Source of the DNA: Candidatus Staskawiczbacteria bacterium
Lineage (GTDB): Bacteria; Patescibacteriota; Minisyncoccia; Minisyncoccales; Staskawiczbacteraceae
Direction: 5' to 3'
Length of the DNA stretch: 9,727 nt
Assembly (NCBI GenBank): GCA_903850725.1
Contig: CAINMG010000126.1
Span: 1-9,727 of the forward strand
Shown: piece after piece, positions 1-7,344 of the stretch
How the letters are laid out: each line of letters starts with the position of its first letter
Position numbering within the stretch: the stretch's first letter is position 1
Made by a program: the position numbers and the translations under genes
The notes under the pieces: model-generated
Database searches by the model: none
What the model saw: only the letters and a program-made list of their open reading frames with translations
What the model was told of the DNA's origin: nothing

Positions 1-123
1 AATTGCAAAATTTTAAAGCCCTTAAAAGTCATTTAAATAGTTAGTTTTTTAAAAAAATCATAAAAAATTATTAAAATTTGTACTCTGAAAAACCATCTAT
101 CTTTTCCACTTTTGCTGTCTAGT
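1..123. other. AT-rich flank downstream of ZR-D, no gene seen
   Basis: This is the downstream side of the last minus-strand gene in the window. It is about 20-25% GC and made mostly of A and T runs. I see no coding frame, and none of the three minus-strand frames resumes the zinc-ribbon family after the stop of ZR-D. A weak AT-rich inverted repeat (TTTTAA, loop AGCCC, TTAAAA at 11-27) could form a hairpin, but it has no GC-rich stem and no T-tract, so I do not call a terminator. Confidence 0.5.
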
Positions 124-501
124 TTACGCAGACCACCTTAGGATAATTCCCAATCTCGGCACGTTGAGAAACAATTCCATAAGCTGTTCAAAGAAAGGTT
201 TCGAAAAATCATAATCTTTTGCATGACTTTCGGCGTCCCACTTTTCCGACCACCAGCAAGGATAACAATAAACTTTATATGGTGACTCCTGCGGAAAAAT
301 CAAAATTTTATCTTGCCCGCATAAATCACACTTCCTCTTAAAAAGACTTCTTTCGTTTCTCCACGACAAACGTTTAATAAGTCTACACTCCGGGCACCAG
401 TTGGGAGCCGGCACTTTAATTTTTTCATAAAAGTTAAAATCATCAGACCCAATAGTAAAGTCTTTTTTACAATTTTGACATATTTTTGTTTCTTGCTCCA
501 T
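124..501 (-). CDS. ZR-D: short double zinc-ribbon protein, N-terminal module only
   Basis: This 125-residue protein matches the first 115 or so residues of the three long zinc-ribbon paralogues in this window. Both N-terminal ribbons are intact: C8xxC11 with C36xxC39, and C58xxC61 with C79xxC82, in the same columns as ZR-A and ZR-B. The family motif DYDFSKPFFEQ and a following NVPRL are present. After NVPRL the sequence departs from the family and stops within eight residues, so the Cys-rich core, the linker and the C-terminal module are all missing. It has no signal peptide or membrane segment. The ATG start aligns with the starts of the paralogues; there is no Shine-Dalgarno sequence, only an AT-only 30 bp gap after the HD gene. 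It may be a degraded copy or a functional stand-alone zinc-ribbon protein, and the sequence cannot decide between these. The family is recognised by its paralogues; the function is unknown. Confidence 0.75.
   Translation of the reverse strand: MEQETKICQNCKKDFTIGSDDFNFYEKIKVPAPNWCPECRLIKRLSWRNERSLFKRKCDLCGQDKILIFPQESPYKVYCYPCWWSEKWDAESHAKDYDFSKPFFEQLMELFLNVPRLGIILRWSA
197..218. repeat. 22-bp exact repeat shared by ZR-D and ZR-C (copy 1)
   Basis: These bases are identical to 2979-3000. Both copies lie in the codons for the DYDFSKP motif of the zinc-ribbon family. The match reflects common descent of the paralogues and gives a short tract of perfect homology within the array. Confidence 0.7.
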
Positions 502-531
502 AATTTTATTTTTTTAAATATATTTAATTTC

Positions 532-1140
532 TTAGTCCTTATATACCGTTAAACAATCATCTAAAAACTTTTCAATAAGCATTATTTTTTTGTTGCAAAT
601 TTTCTGGGCTGTTTTGGTATGGTTTTCTCCGTTAAGTTCTTTGTATTTTTTATTTATATAATTTCTAAAATCCTCAATCGCAAACTTAACCTTCAAGCTT
701 CTTTTACCGTAAATCATAAATGCTCTACAAATAGACAATTTGGATAAAGCCTCTAAACTATCCGCTTCATTAATAATAATTTCGTCTAAATTGTTTTCGC
801 TCATCATTCCCTTTTCAATGCTAACTACGAGCCTTTGGACATCTTTAACCAAATCTTCCGGAAAATCTTTCACAGAAGCAAGCAATTCGGGTATTAATTT
901 GGCACTTTCTAATGAGTCATTCTTTTCTTCGCTGGAAATATCGTGAAAAAGGCAGGCTGTTAACACAACTAAAACATTTACTCTCTTATGAGCTTTTTCG
1001 CCATCAATTATTTTCTTAGCATTATTGAAAACAGAAATCGCGTGGCCATAATCGTGAAACCGCTCGTTTGAATCCAACGTCTTTTTAGCTAACTCTTTTA
1101 GCTCTTTTATTAACTTGTTTTGATTAACTACTTTTTTCAT
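532..1140 (-). CDS. HD-domain metal-dependent phosphohydrolase
   Basis: This 202-residue protein carries the ordered signature of the HD superfamily: His33 in FHDYGHA, the His66-Asp67 doublet in CLFHDIS, and Asp127 in NEADSLEAL. These residues bind a divalent metal in HD phosphohydrolases, which act on nucleotides, cyclic nucleotides or other phosphate esters. The protein is all-helical in appearance with no extra domain, signal peptide or membrane segment, so it is probably a soluble cytoplasmic enzyme. The substrate cannot be read from the sequence. Its ATG overlaps the TGA of the upstream Nudix gene in an ATGA, which implies translational coupling and a shared transcript. No Shine-Dalgarno sequence precedes the start, consistent with re-initiation after the Nudix stop. 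Pairing an HD hydrolase with a Nudix hydrolase suggests nucleotide clean-up or signalling, but that is inference. The family call is firm; the reaction is not. Confidence 0.85.
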   Translation of the reverse strand: MKKVVNQNKLIKELKELAKKTLDSNERFHDYGHAISVFNNAKKIIDGEKAHKRVNVLVVLTACLFHDISSEEKNDSLESAKLIPELLASVKDFPEDLVKDVQRLVVSIEKGMMSENNLDEIIINEADSLEALSKLSICRAFMIYGKRSLKVKFAIEDFRNYINKKYKELNGENHTKTAQKICNKKIMLIEKFLDDCLTVYKD

Positions 1141-1541
1141 TTATTTTCAAATGTTTTAGCAAAATTTTTGAAACTTACTGGCATATTTAATTTTTGAATA
1201 TCCTTGGGTAATACCCACTCAAAACTGTCATGCTCATTACTAATTTTTATATCAGAATTTTTAGCAACTATAAGATAGCAAGCAGTAAACCAAAACTCTT
1301 TGAGTTCATTAAATCCAGAGCTCACATCTAATATCTTTAATTTTGTCACATCTAAACCTGTTTCTTCTTTAATTTCACGGATTATTCCCTTGTGTGCATC
1401 TTCTCCAAAATCAAGTCCGCCACCAGGCAAATCCCAAGAGAGTGGCCCAGATAAAGCTGTTTTATTTCTTCTCAAGACTAAAATTTTTCCTTCATTATTA
1501 ACAATAATAGCCTTCTGAGATACTCTAATTTCTTGATTCAT
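1137..1541 (-). CDS. Nudix hydrolase
   Basis: This 134-residue protein has a complete Nudix box at residues 41-63 (G-x5-E-x7-REIKEETGL), preceded by the usual WDLPGGG strand-loop. The family hydrolyses nucleoside diphosphates linked to another moiety, using Mg2+ held by the REUxEE glutamates. The length is that of a single-domain Nudix protein, and the N-terminal VSQKAIIVNNEGKILVLRR is a typical first beta hairpin. The substrate is unknown; candidates in the family include oxidised dNTPs, ADP-ribose and NDP-sugars. The gene starts 20 bp after the stop of ZR-C and ends in an ATGA overlap with the HD gene, so the three probably share a transcript. No Shine-Dalgarno sequence is seen before the ATG. 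TGA is used as the stop here, which argues for the standard bacterial code rather than the UGA-Gly code of some CPR lineages. Confidence 0.92.
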   Translation of the reverse strand: MNQEIRVSQKAIIVNNEGKILVLRRNKTALSGPLSWDLPGGGLDFGEDAHKGIIREIKEETGLDVTKLKILDVSSGFNELKEFWFTACYLIVAKNSDIKISNEHDSFEWVLPKDIQKLNMPVSFKNFAKTFENK

Positions 1542-1561
1542 AGTATTTTGTTAACTTTATT

Positions 1562-3283
1562 TTATACCACCTCTTGTTGATAACACTGTTCGCAATAGAC
1601 AATCTCTGGCTGATCTGGGCGATATGCTGTTTCGATTTCCTTATTGCATTTTGCACAATTTCGTAAATAAAGTTTAAGTCCTGTTCTTTGTTTTAAGCGT
1701 TCAAATGTTCTGCAATTATGACAAAGTCTTGGTAGTGGCACACCTAAATTTCTATGGAAGTTAAGCTCATCAGCGGTAATTTTAAAAGCGCTGATACATA
1801 GTTGATCGCAATTTTTACCAGCATGTGCGCAAGCAATAATTTCAGAAGTTATAGAATCAGGAACGTCCTTAATATTGTTAGGCAAATCTTCTGCTTCAAT
1901 TGTTGGTTTATAATTTCTATCCTCTGTATCACGCCATTTATAACCATTACTAATGGCCTCGTCTTTATTTATTGGAAAATATTCTTGAGACATAGACTCG
2001 TTATAACCCACTGGACTAATTTCTGTAGGAAAGAATTCACCATATTTATAAATTCTACCTACCTTGTCTATATATGGCACAAGGTCCATTTGCTCACGAA
2101 TTTTTGCTACCAACTTTTCATATTCTTCTTTTGTATATTGTTTATTAAAAATACAATATTGTTTCTTTCGTAAACCTACACAGCCAAATAAATCTGACGA
2201 AGACTGACACATAAACGAATACTCAATATTATTGCAATTTTCCTGTACGTTATAGCAAAACTCAATATTATGAACACCAAGACCGCAGGCATGGGATTCA
2301 TACACCATTTGCCCATTATCGCCCCAAATTGACCAGTCATGACAATCCTTAGCTTGCCCATTTTCCTGAAGATACTGACAAAATTTTAAATTCTCTCCCT
2401 CCCTAATTATAAAAGAGTTTTTTACATTTTTAGAGTGACTGATGTAGTTTCCACTTACGTTTGTATTGTGAGTGCCTTCAATAAATTTATTAGGAAATTT
2501 TAACCAAAAATCTTGAGCTTCTGATTTTATTCTTTGATAACCATCAAAAGAGCCAAGGTTTAGTTCGTTTAACTTTTCTTTATAATCTTCTTTAGAATAT
2601 GGCTGGTTCCAAATATGGTAATTTTTATTTCTCAATCCAACGCAACCAACGCAATCTGAGCATCCAACACAATTTTTAGAGAACCACAAATTAAAAGAAT
2701 TTTCGCAGTTGTTGCATCCAATATTTTTGTTTCCTGAAGTCAGCCAAAAACTATCGTAGCAAGTTTCACATTTTGAGAGATGCGAAACATCTACGCAATT
2801 ACGACAATTAGACAAACCGTGACTATACATACAATCTTCAATATATCCTGCATTAAAACAAAGATAACAGTTTTTTGGATCAGTGGCATTGTTACTAAAA
2901 TCGCTTTTTACACCATTAACCACGTTTAAATTTTTAAGGGGAACTTTGTGAAGCAATTCATCAAATTGCTTGAAAAATGGTTTCGAAAAATCATAATCTT
3001 GAGCGTAATCCATTGGCTCCCATTGATCAGTTAACCAAACTTCTTTTTCATAAACTTTATAACCAGAATCCGGTGAATATGAACTAAAAATATCTTTTCC
3101 ACTAAAATCACTTTTTACTTTATATAAAACTCTTTCGTTTCTAAAAGCCATCCTACGCTGTGCCCTGCAAAGCCAACAAAAAGTCGGTGCCGGTACCTTC
3201 ATTTTTTCATAAAAAGTAAAATCCTCAGACTCAATAATAAAATCATTTCTGCAATTTTGGCAAACTTTTGTTTCGCTATTCAT
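1562..3283 (-). CDS. ZR-C: long Cys-rich zinc-ribbon family protein, second ribbon lost
   Basis: This is a full-length member (573 residues) of the paralogous family. Order of parts: an N-terminal zinc-ribbon module (residues 1-85), the DYDFSKPFFKQF motif (about 97-108), a core of irregular Cys-rich repeats in two halves, each closing with a similar block (GCVGLRNKNYHIWN near residue 215 and GCVGLRKKQYCIFN near residue 368) followed by YSKEDY or YTKEEY, a linker with YKYGEFFP and DLPNNI, and a C-terminal zinc-ribbon module ending VYCEQCYQQEVV. The oddity is the second N-terminal ribbon: the four cysteines at 58, 61, 79 and 82 of the paralogues are Ser, Ser, Glu and Val here, while C8, C11, C36 and C39 remain. 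There is no signal peptide or membrane segment, so a cytoplasmic protein is likely. The function is unknown. I recall, unverified, that such proteins in CPR genomes sometimes carry a misleading CaiB/BaiF label; nothing here resembles a CoA-transferase. No Shine-Dalgarno sequence precedes the ATG. Confidence 0.88.
   Translation of the reverse strand: MNSETKVCQNCRNDFIIESEDFTFYEKMKVPAPTFCWLCRAQRRMAFRNERVLYKVKSDFSGKDIFSSYSPDSGYKVYEKEVWLTDQWEPMDYAQDYDFSKPFFKQFDELLHKVPLKNLNVVNGVKSDFSNNATDPKNCYLCFNAGYIEDCMYSHGLSNCRNCVDVSHLSKCETCYDSFWLTSGNKNIGCNNCENSFNLWFSKNCVGCSDCVGCVGLRNKNYHIWNQPYSKEDYKEKLNELNLGSFDGYQRIKSEAQDFWLKFPNKFIEGTHNTNVSGNYISHSKNVKNSFIIREGENLKFCQYLQENGQAKDCHDWSIWGDNGQMVYESHACGLGVHNIEFCYNVQENCNNIEYSFMCQSSSDLFGCVGLRKKQYCIFNKQYTKEEYEKLVAKIREQMDLVPYIDKVGRIYKYGEFFPTEISPVGYNESMSQEYFPINKDEAISNGYKWRDTEDRNYKPTIEAEDLPNNIKDVPDSITSEIIACAHAGKNCDQLCISAFKITADELNFHRNLGVPLPRLCHNCRTFERLKQRTGLKLYLRNCAKCNKEIETAYRPDQPEIVYCEQCYQQEVV
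1641..1660. repeat. 20-bp exact repeat shared by ZR-C and ZR-B 3' ends
   Basis: These bases (TTATTGCATTTTGCACAATT) recur exactly at 4093-4112. They encode part of the RNCAKCNKE ribbon in the C-terminal module of ZR-C and ZR-B. The flanking bases differ on both sides, so this is a conserved tract in diverged paralogues rather than part of a recent duplication. Confidence 0.7.
2979..3000. repeat. 22-bp exact repeat shared by ZR-C and ZR-D (copy 2)
   Basis: This is the partner of the copy at 197-218, in the codons for DYDFSKP of ZR-C. Confidence 0.7.
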
Positions 3284-3301
3284 AGTTTATTATTTTGTTT
3301 A

Positions 3302-3307
3302 ATTATA
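3302..3307 (-). promoter_or_regulatory. candidate -10 box for ZR-C
   Basis: A perfect TATAAT lies on the minus strand in the 34 bp gap between the cysteine hydrolase stop and the ZR-C start. Transcription would begin about 12 nt before the ATG. I find no convincing -35 hexamer at 16-18 bp. In such AT-rich DNA a chance match is quite possible, so ZR-C may simply be read through from upstream. Confidence 0.3.
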
Positions 3308-3317
3308 TCTATTTAAT

Positions 3318-3995
3318 TTATCTTAATTTTGAAGCCCTAACTTCTCTATCAACCTCTTCTTTTGTCTCTCCTCTCAATTCTGCAGTAATTTCTTTTGACT
3401 CAACAACTTCAGCACAGTATCCTGCCATTAATTCTTGAACCAATTCTTTTAATTTTTCTTTATCTGGAGTTGTTGCGATCAAATCTTTTGAAACCACAAT
3501 CCTATAACCCTCAGTAAAACCACGTGATGCAGTTGAAAGAACGCACATCTCAGCATAAACTCCTGAAATTACTAAATTTTTAATTTCAGATTTCTCAAGA
3601 TGTTTCTTCAATTCAGGATTGCTAAAAAAATCAAAATATTTCTTTTCAAGAACCTCATCTCCTTTTTCTGGCTTCAACTTGTAAAGCTCATAACCCCATG
3701 AGCCTTTTTTCAACCCAAACGGCCACTCGCTCGCATCAGACTCAACGCCTGCTGTTAGGCGTTCTCTTAAATTATCTGGCGACTCTTCGGCATCATTCAT
3801 CATCTGACTAAAAATAATTTTACAACCTTGCTCTCGGACTTCATTAAGAAAAGCTTCTAGCCTTTCGGCCATTTCTTGTATGGCCGAAGGATCTCGACCA
3901 AGCACTTGTTTAAAAGCTCCTTCTGAATCACAAAAATCATTCTGCATATCCAGAACAATAACCGCTGTTTCATTTGGTTGTAATTTTGTGTTCAT
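3318..3995 (-). CDS. isochorismatase-like cysteine hydrolase
   Basis: This 225-residue protein shows the isochorismatase-family pattern: Asp16 in VIVLDMQNDF, a lysine (118, possibly 119) in LEKKYFDFF, and Cys151 in SGVYAEMCVLSTA. Together these form the Asp-Lys-Cys triad. The intervening GSWGYELYKLKPEKGDEV matches the usual GTWG-EL-P-GDE stretch. The family hydrolyses amide or ether bonds of small molecules (nicotinamide, N-carbamoyl compounds, isochorismate, ureas). I do not see the Asp-x-His metal motif of true nicotinamidases, so that assignment is not supported. The last 45 residues form a charged, probably helical tail. The protein should be soluble and cytoplasmic. The gene sits 18 bp after ZR-B and 34 bp before ZR-C. 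The start is the ATG at 3995, since residues shortly after it already form the first beta strand; no Shine-Dalgarno sequence is seen. The substrate is unknown. Confidence 0.88.
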   Translation of the reverse strand: MNTKLQPNETAVIVLDMQNDFCDSEGAFKQVLGRDPSAIQEMAERLEAFLNEVREQGCKIIFSQMMNDAEESPDNLRERLTAGVESDASEWPFGLKKGSWGYELYKLKPEKGDEVLEKKYFDFFSNPELKKHLEKSEIKNLVISGVYAEMCVLSTASRGFTEGYRIVVSKDLIATTPDKEKLKELVQELMAGYCAEVVESKEITAELRGETKEEVDREVRASKLR

Positions 3996-4013
3996 AATAT
4001 ATTTTATTTAAAC

Positions 4014-5063
4014 TTACATTACTTCTTGTTGGTAGCATTGCTCGCAATAAACTATTTCTGGGCGATCTGGTGCGTAGCTGGTTTCAATTTCTTTATTGCA
4101 TTTTGCACAATTACGTAAAAATAGTTTATTTGGATTTCGGTTTCTGACGCGCTGATAATGCCTGCAATTAGGACATAATCTTGGTATTGGTAAATTTTGT
4201 GATTTGTAAAATTGTAATTCTTGAGGAATTATTCTAAATGCAGTAGCGCATTGTTCATTACACTGCCCTTTGTGTTCACACTCAATAATTTGTGAAGTTA
4301 TGTCATCTTTAACATCTAAAATACTGTCTGGCAAATCTTGAGATTTTAATGTAATTTTATAATTCTTTTCTTTTGGTTCTTTCCAAGAATAGCCATGTGC
4401 TTCTGCTTCTGATTTTGTCATGGGGAAAAACTCTTGAGCAGATGTTTCATTGTAATTAAACTGCGAAATTTCTGTTGGAAAAAATTCTCCATATTTGTAT
4501 ATTCTGCCTTTTTTATCCGTATAAGGCATTTTATTCATATGCTCAATAATTTTTGGAACCAACTCTTCATATTCTTCTTTGGTATATTGCTTATTTAAAA
4601 TACAGTATTGTTTTTTACGCAAACTAACGCAACCAAACAAATCAGAGTTATTAAAGCAAAACATTGAATTGTGCACTCTTTGGCTTTCAACAACAGTAAT
4701 GCCATTAATCACAGAATCAATATTTTTACCACATGTCATTGCCTCATATACGCGCTGACCATTTTCGCCAAATTGCGTATAATCATAGCAGTCCTTATTC
4801 CCTCCAACAATCAACCACATACAATATTTACAATGTTCTGATGCAGTCGCAATAAAAGAATTTTTTACATATTTTGAATTAGAAATATAATCTCCACTAG
4901 AATTTAAGTTTTTAACTCCGTGCATGTATTTATGAGGAAATTTAAGGAAAAATTCTGCAATTTTTTCCTTCAAATTTTTGACAGCAGCATAGGAGTTTAA
5001 TTTGTAACTGGAAATTTTTTCTTGATATTCGTCTTTTGAAAACTTTTCGTTAAAAATGCAGTA
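4014..5063 (-). pseudogene. ZR-B, C-terminal part, in frame beyond a premature stop
   Basis: This is the continuation of the ZR-B reading frame beyond the TAA at 5064-5066. Translation resumes in the same frame directly after the stop with YCIFNEKFSKDEY, which matches YHIWNQPYSKEDY of ZR-C, and then runs about 349 codons without another stop. It holds the second half of the Cys-rich core (FGCVSLRKKQYCILN), the linker (YKYGEFFP, QEFFP, DLPDSI) and a complete C-terminal zinc-ribbon module ending VYCEQCYQQEVM. The first possible internal start is a TTG at 4973, with no Shine-Dalgarno sequence and inside a conserved helix-like stretch, so I do not believe in an independent gene starting there. 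Only one substitution separates the two parts. The piece is expressed only if the stop is read through, if internal initiation occurs, or if the stop is a sequencing error. The absence of further damage implies the lesion is recent or tolerated. Confidence 0.75.
4093..4112. repeat. 20-bp exact repeat shared by ZR-B and ZR-C 3' ends (copy 2)
   Basis: This is the partner of the copy at 1641-1660, in the C-terminal ribbon codons of ZR-B. Confidence 0.7.
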
Positions 5064-5732
5064 TTACTGATTTCTTAAATTAATACAGCCAAAACAATTT
5101 GAGCAACCAGAAAGATTTTTAGAAAACCATATATTATGCGAGTTTTCACAATCAACAGAATAAAAAGCTTGATAACACTTTGTGCAATTTAAGCTATCAT
5201 AAACTAATTCTACAGTTTCCATCATTGTGGTATCAACGCAATCTTTAGAATGCTCCACTTCTTCTGAATACAAACAATTTTCATCGTAATCAGAATTAAA
5301 AAGCCAATAGCAATTTTTTAGTTCGTGGTTCATGTTGGCATATTCGGTATTTATCCATGTAGAAAAAATCCCCACAAGATTTTGGTGTGGCACCTTTCTT
5401 AATAATTCAGAAAATTGTTCAAAAAATGGTCGTGAAAAATCATAATCTTGGCCAAAACTTAAAGCATCCCATTTGTCACTCCACCAACATTCTCCGCAGT
5501 AACTTATAATTCCACCATCCTTGTCATACATGGCAATCATATCTTTTCCGCATAAATCACACTTTCTTTTATAAAGCGTTCTTTCATTACGAAAAGCCAG
5601 CCTCCTCTGCAATCTACAATCTGGACAAAATGTTGGCGTAGGAACTTTCATTTTTTCATAAAATGCAAAATCATCAGACTCAATAGTAAAGTCCTTTTTG
5701 CAATTTTGGCAATTTTTTGTTTCTTGTTGCAT
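5064..5732 (-). CDS. ZR-B, N-terminal part: zinc-ribbon family protein cut by in-frame TAA
   Basis: This 222-residue product is the front of the ZR-B gene, which without the stop would run to 4014 (572 codons plus its own stop, the length of ZR-C). The N-terminal module is complete: C8/C11 with C36/C39, and C58/C61 with C79/C82. The DYDFSRPFFEQF motif and the first half of the Cys-rich core follow. The frame ends in CINLRNQ-stop at the position where paralogues read LRNKNY or LRKKQY. A Gln codon CAA changed to TAA, or a Lys codon AAA to TAA, would each explain it by one base. The protein, if stable, would have one zinc module and half a core. The start ATG aligns with the paralogues. It follows a 91 bp gap, the largest inside the gene run. 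Function is unknown. Confidence 0.8.
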   Translation of the reverse strand: MQQETKNCQNCKKDFTIESDDFAFYEKMKVPTPTFCPDCRLQRRLAFRNERTLYKRKCDLCGKDMIAMYDKDGGIISYCGECWWSDKWDALSFGQDYDFSRPFFEQFSELLRKVPHQNLVGIFSTWINTEYANMNHELKNCYWLFNSDYDENCLYSEEVEHSKDCVDTTMMETVELVYDSLNCTKCYQAFYSVDCENSHNIWFSKNLSGCSNCFGCINLRNQ

Positions 5733-5782
5733 ATTTCAATTATTTTTTAATACTCTCACAACTTTATCAAAATTATTCTTAA

Positions 5783-5798
5783 TTTCACTCTCGTGAAA
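5783..5798. other. small inverted repeat in the gap between the AlbA_2 gene and ZR-B
   Basis: TTTCAC, loop TCTC, GTGAAA form a perfect 6-bp stem that extends by three more A-T pairs after one mismatch on each side. It lies 26 bp past the stop of the AlbA_2 gene, in the 91 bp gap before ZR-B. No T-tract follows on either strand, so it is not a standard intrinsic terminator. It may be a weak terminator, an operator-like palindrome or chance. Confidence 0.3.
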
Positions 5799-5823
5799 AT
5801 AAAATACTCAAAAATCCATCAAT

Positions 5824-7323
5824 TTACAAGGGAGAATCATTTCTTCTCATTTTATTATCAACCCCCCTTGAAAATAAACCCTTAGGAATCTCTTGCCCTG
5901 GCCTCCTGTAATAGCAATCTTTTTTTGCCTTTCCAATCTTTTCCAAGAGCCCCTTATCTAACCAACCACGCAATAACCTTGACATTTTTAACACATCTTG
6001 AACTCCGGTTATTTCACGTGCTTTTTTGTTTGTAATGCGATAATTCTCATTTAGATATTTACTCACAGTGTCCCAATATTCAACTTTATAAATGTTAAGA
6101 AGCATCAACAAAACTGTATTTGGCCTTATTGTTGGAGGTAAAAAAAGTGGCTCATATAGATTTTTCTCTCTCATAACCTTAAACATACGATCAACCCCTT
6201 CCCCAATATCCAAATTAGGAGCAGTTTGAAAACGATTTAATGTTCGTAAAATTAAAGGATTGCGAGCAAATCTTTCTGTCCTAATATTCTCAACTGTAAT
6301 ATGCCCGGGATATGTCCCTGGACTTTCTATTTCAACACGATCATCAAAAAATCTAACTTGAATATCGTCTTGAACAAAATAATTTCTATGAATAACTGCG
6401 TTAGTTATAGCTTCTTGGAACGCCCATTCCGGTATTAAAAATGTTGGAATAAACCCTGCACCACTTAATTTTGGCGGAGAATTTTTCACTATGCCTCTGA
6501 AGTAATCAATCGCCCCCTCAATTTGTTTCATTAGCGGACCCTCAATAGTGAATGGACGAGTTACAAAATTTGGCTTACCGCTATATGTTGGTTTGGTGCC
6601 ATAATAATGAGAAATTTTGATTCCGGATTTGCTTGTTAAAACAACCGACGGATTTTTACAGAAAAGCAATGCTCCTGCTTTTGTTAATTCAAACTTGCCA
6701 TTATCTCCAACTGCTAAACCATTGTCTTTTAGAAATTGCCAACCATCTAAACCTATGCCGGATGTATCCTTTTTATATTGATTTAACAAAATATCATCTA
6801 AATTTTCAAGAGAATCAATTCCTGATTTTTCACTTTCAAATTTAATAGATCCTTTTTCATATTTAAGACGCATTATTTCAGTTGACCCAATTTTCACATT
6901 TTGCCTGCCTTTTCTGACAAAAGTATCACCTTTTTTAAGAGAGTGCACATCATTGCTTTTCTTTATATTCATTACCATAAGCTTGTCTGGCTGACCTTTA
7001 TTATTTTCTATATCCAACTCAAATTTTGTCCACAATATTAAAGGAGGATCTATTTCCTTATCTATCAATTTTAAAAATTCAGAAACATTATCAGGATTTT
7101 CACTTATACCAAGCAATCGTTTTTCGCCTTGGGCTTTTTTGGGATCCTCCAGTCCAATAACAATAGTTCCTCCATCAGAATTAGAAAATGCAACAACGGT
7201 TTCCAATAAATCCGCTGGTCTTATAGCCGCTCTTTTACACTCAAAAGACTGCCATTCTTCGGTGTCTAAATATATTTTTACAATTTCTTGATCCTTCATA
7301 TAATTTTTATTTTGTGATTCCAT
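5824..7323 (-). CDS. AlbA_2 (Schlafen-like) domain protein with RecG-type HATPase C-terminal region
   Basis: This 499-residue protein has the common bacterial layout of an N-terminal AlbA_2 domain followed by a GHKL-like ATPase region. The AlbA_2 part (about residues 20-160) shows E28-C-K30, AFSNSDGG at 45-52 and IVIGLED at 54-60. The ATPase-like part shows E304-A-I-T-N308-A-V-I-H-R-N-Y, then FFDDRVEIESPG (325-336), RNPLI (354-358) and GEGVDRM (374-380). The last 80 residues look like a winged helix (ITNKKAREITGV, LLRGWLDKGLLEKIG). Databases often label such proteins RecG-like helicase or transcriptional regulator; no helicase motifs are present, so a helicase role is not supported. AlbA_2 proteins are thought to bind nucleic acid, and some occur in regulatory or defence settings. 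The gene is 21 bp after ZR-A. It has the only recognisable Shine-Dalgarno-like AGGA in the window, about 12 nt before the ATG at 7323; Met9 is an alternative start without one. Confidence 0.87.
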   Translation of the reverse strand: MESQNKNYMKDQEIVKIYLDTEEWQSFECKRAAIRPADLLETVVAFSNSDGGTIVIGLEDPKKAQGEKRLLGISENPDNVSEFLKLIDKEIDPPLILWTKFELDIENNKGQPDKLMVMNIKKSNDVHSLKKGDTFVRKGRQNVKIGSTEIMRLKYEKGSIKFESEKSGIDSLENLDDILLNQYKKDTSGIGLDGWQFLKDNGLAVGDNGKFELTKAGALLFCKNPSVVLTSKSGIKISHYYGTKPTYSGKPNFVTRPFTIEGPLMKQIEGAIDYFRGIVKNSPPKLSGAGFIPTFLIPEWAFQEAITNAVIHRNYFVQDDIQVRFFDDRVEIESPGTYPGHITVENIRTERFARNPLILRTLNRFQTAPNLDIGEGVDRMFKVMREKNLYEPLFLPPTIRPNTVLLMLLNIYKVEYWDTVSKYLNENYRITNKKAREITGVQDVLKMSRLLRGWLDKGLLEKIGKAKKDCYYRRPGQEIPKGLFSRGVDNKMRRNDSPL

Positions 7324-7344
7324 TTTTTTTAAATTTCCTAATAA

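Noticed and set aside
740..946. Short plus-strand frames opposite the HD, Nudix, ZR-C, AlbA_2 and ZR-A genes
   Set aside because: All lie inside well-supported minus-strand genes and show no domain motifs of their own.
3318..3995. Nicotinamidase
   Set aside because: The catalytic Asp-Lys-Cys pattern fits the wider family, but the metal-binding Asp-x-His motif of nicotinamidases is not seen.
4014..4973. An independent 319-residue gene starting at a TTG
   Set aside because: It is in the same frame as the upstream part of ZR-B, family homology continues through the 90 bp before it, and the TTG has no ribosome binding site.
5064..5066. Alternative genetic code or selenocysteine insertion at the internal stop
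   Set aside because: The codon is TAA, not TGA, and TGA serves as a normal stop in the Nudix gene.
5783..5798. Intrinsic terminator after the AlbA_2 gene
   Set aside because: The stem is short and no T-tract follows on either strand, so it is listed only as an inverted repeat.
5824..7323. RecG helicase
   Set aside because: There are no helicase motifs; only the AlbA_2 and HATPase-like regions that often attract that label are present.
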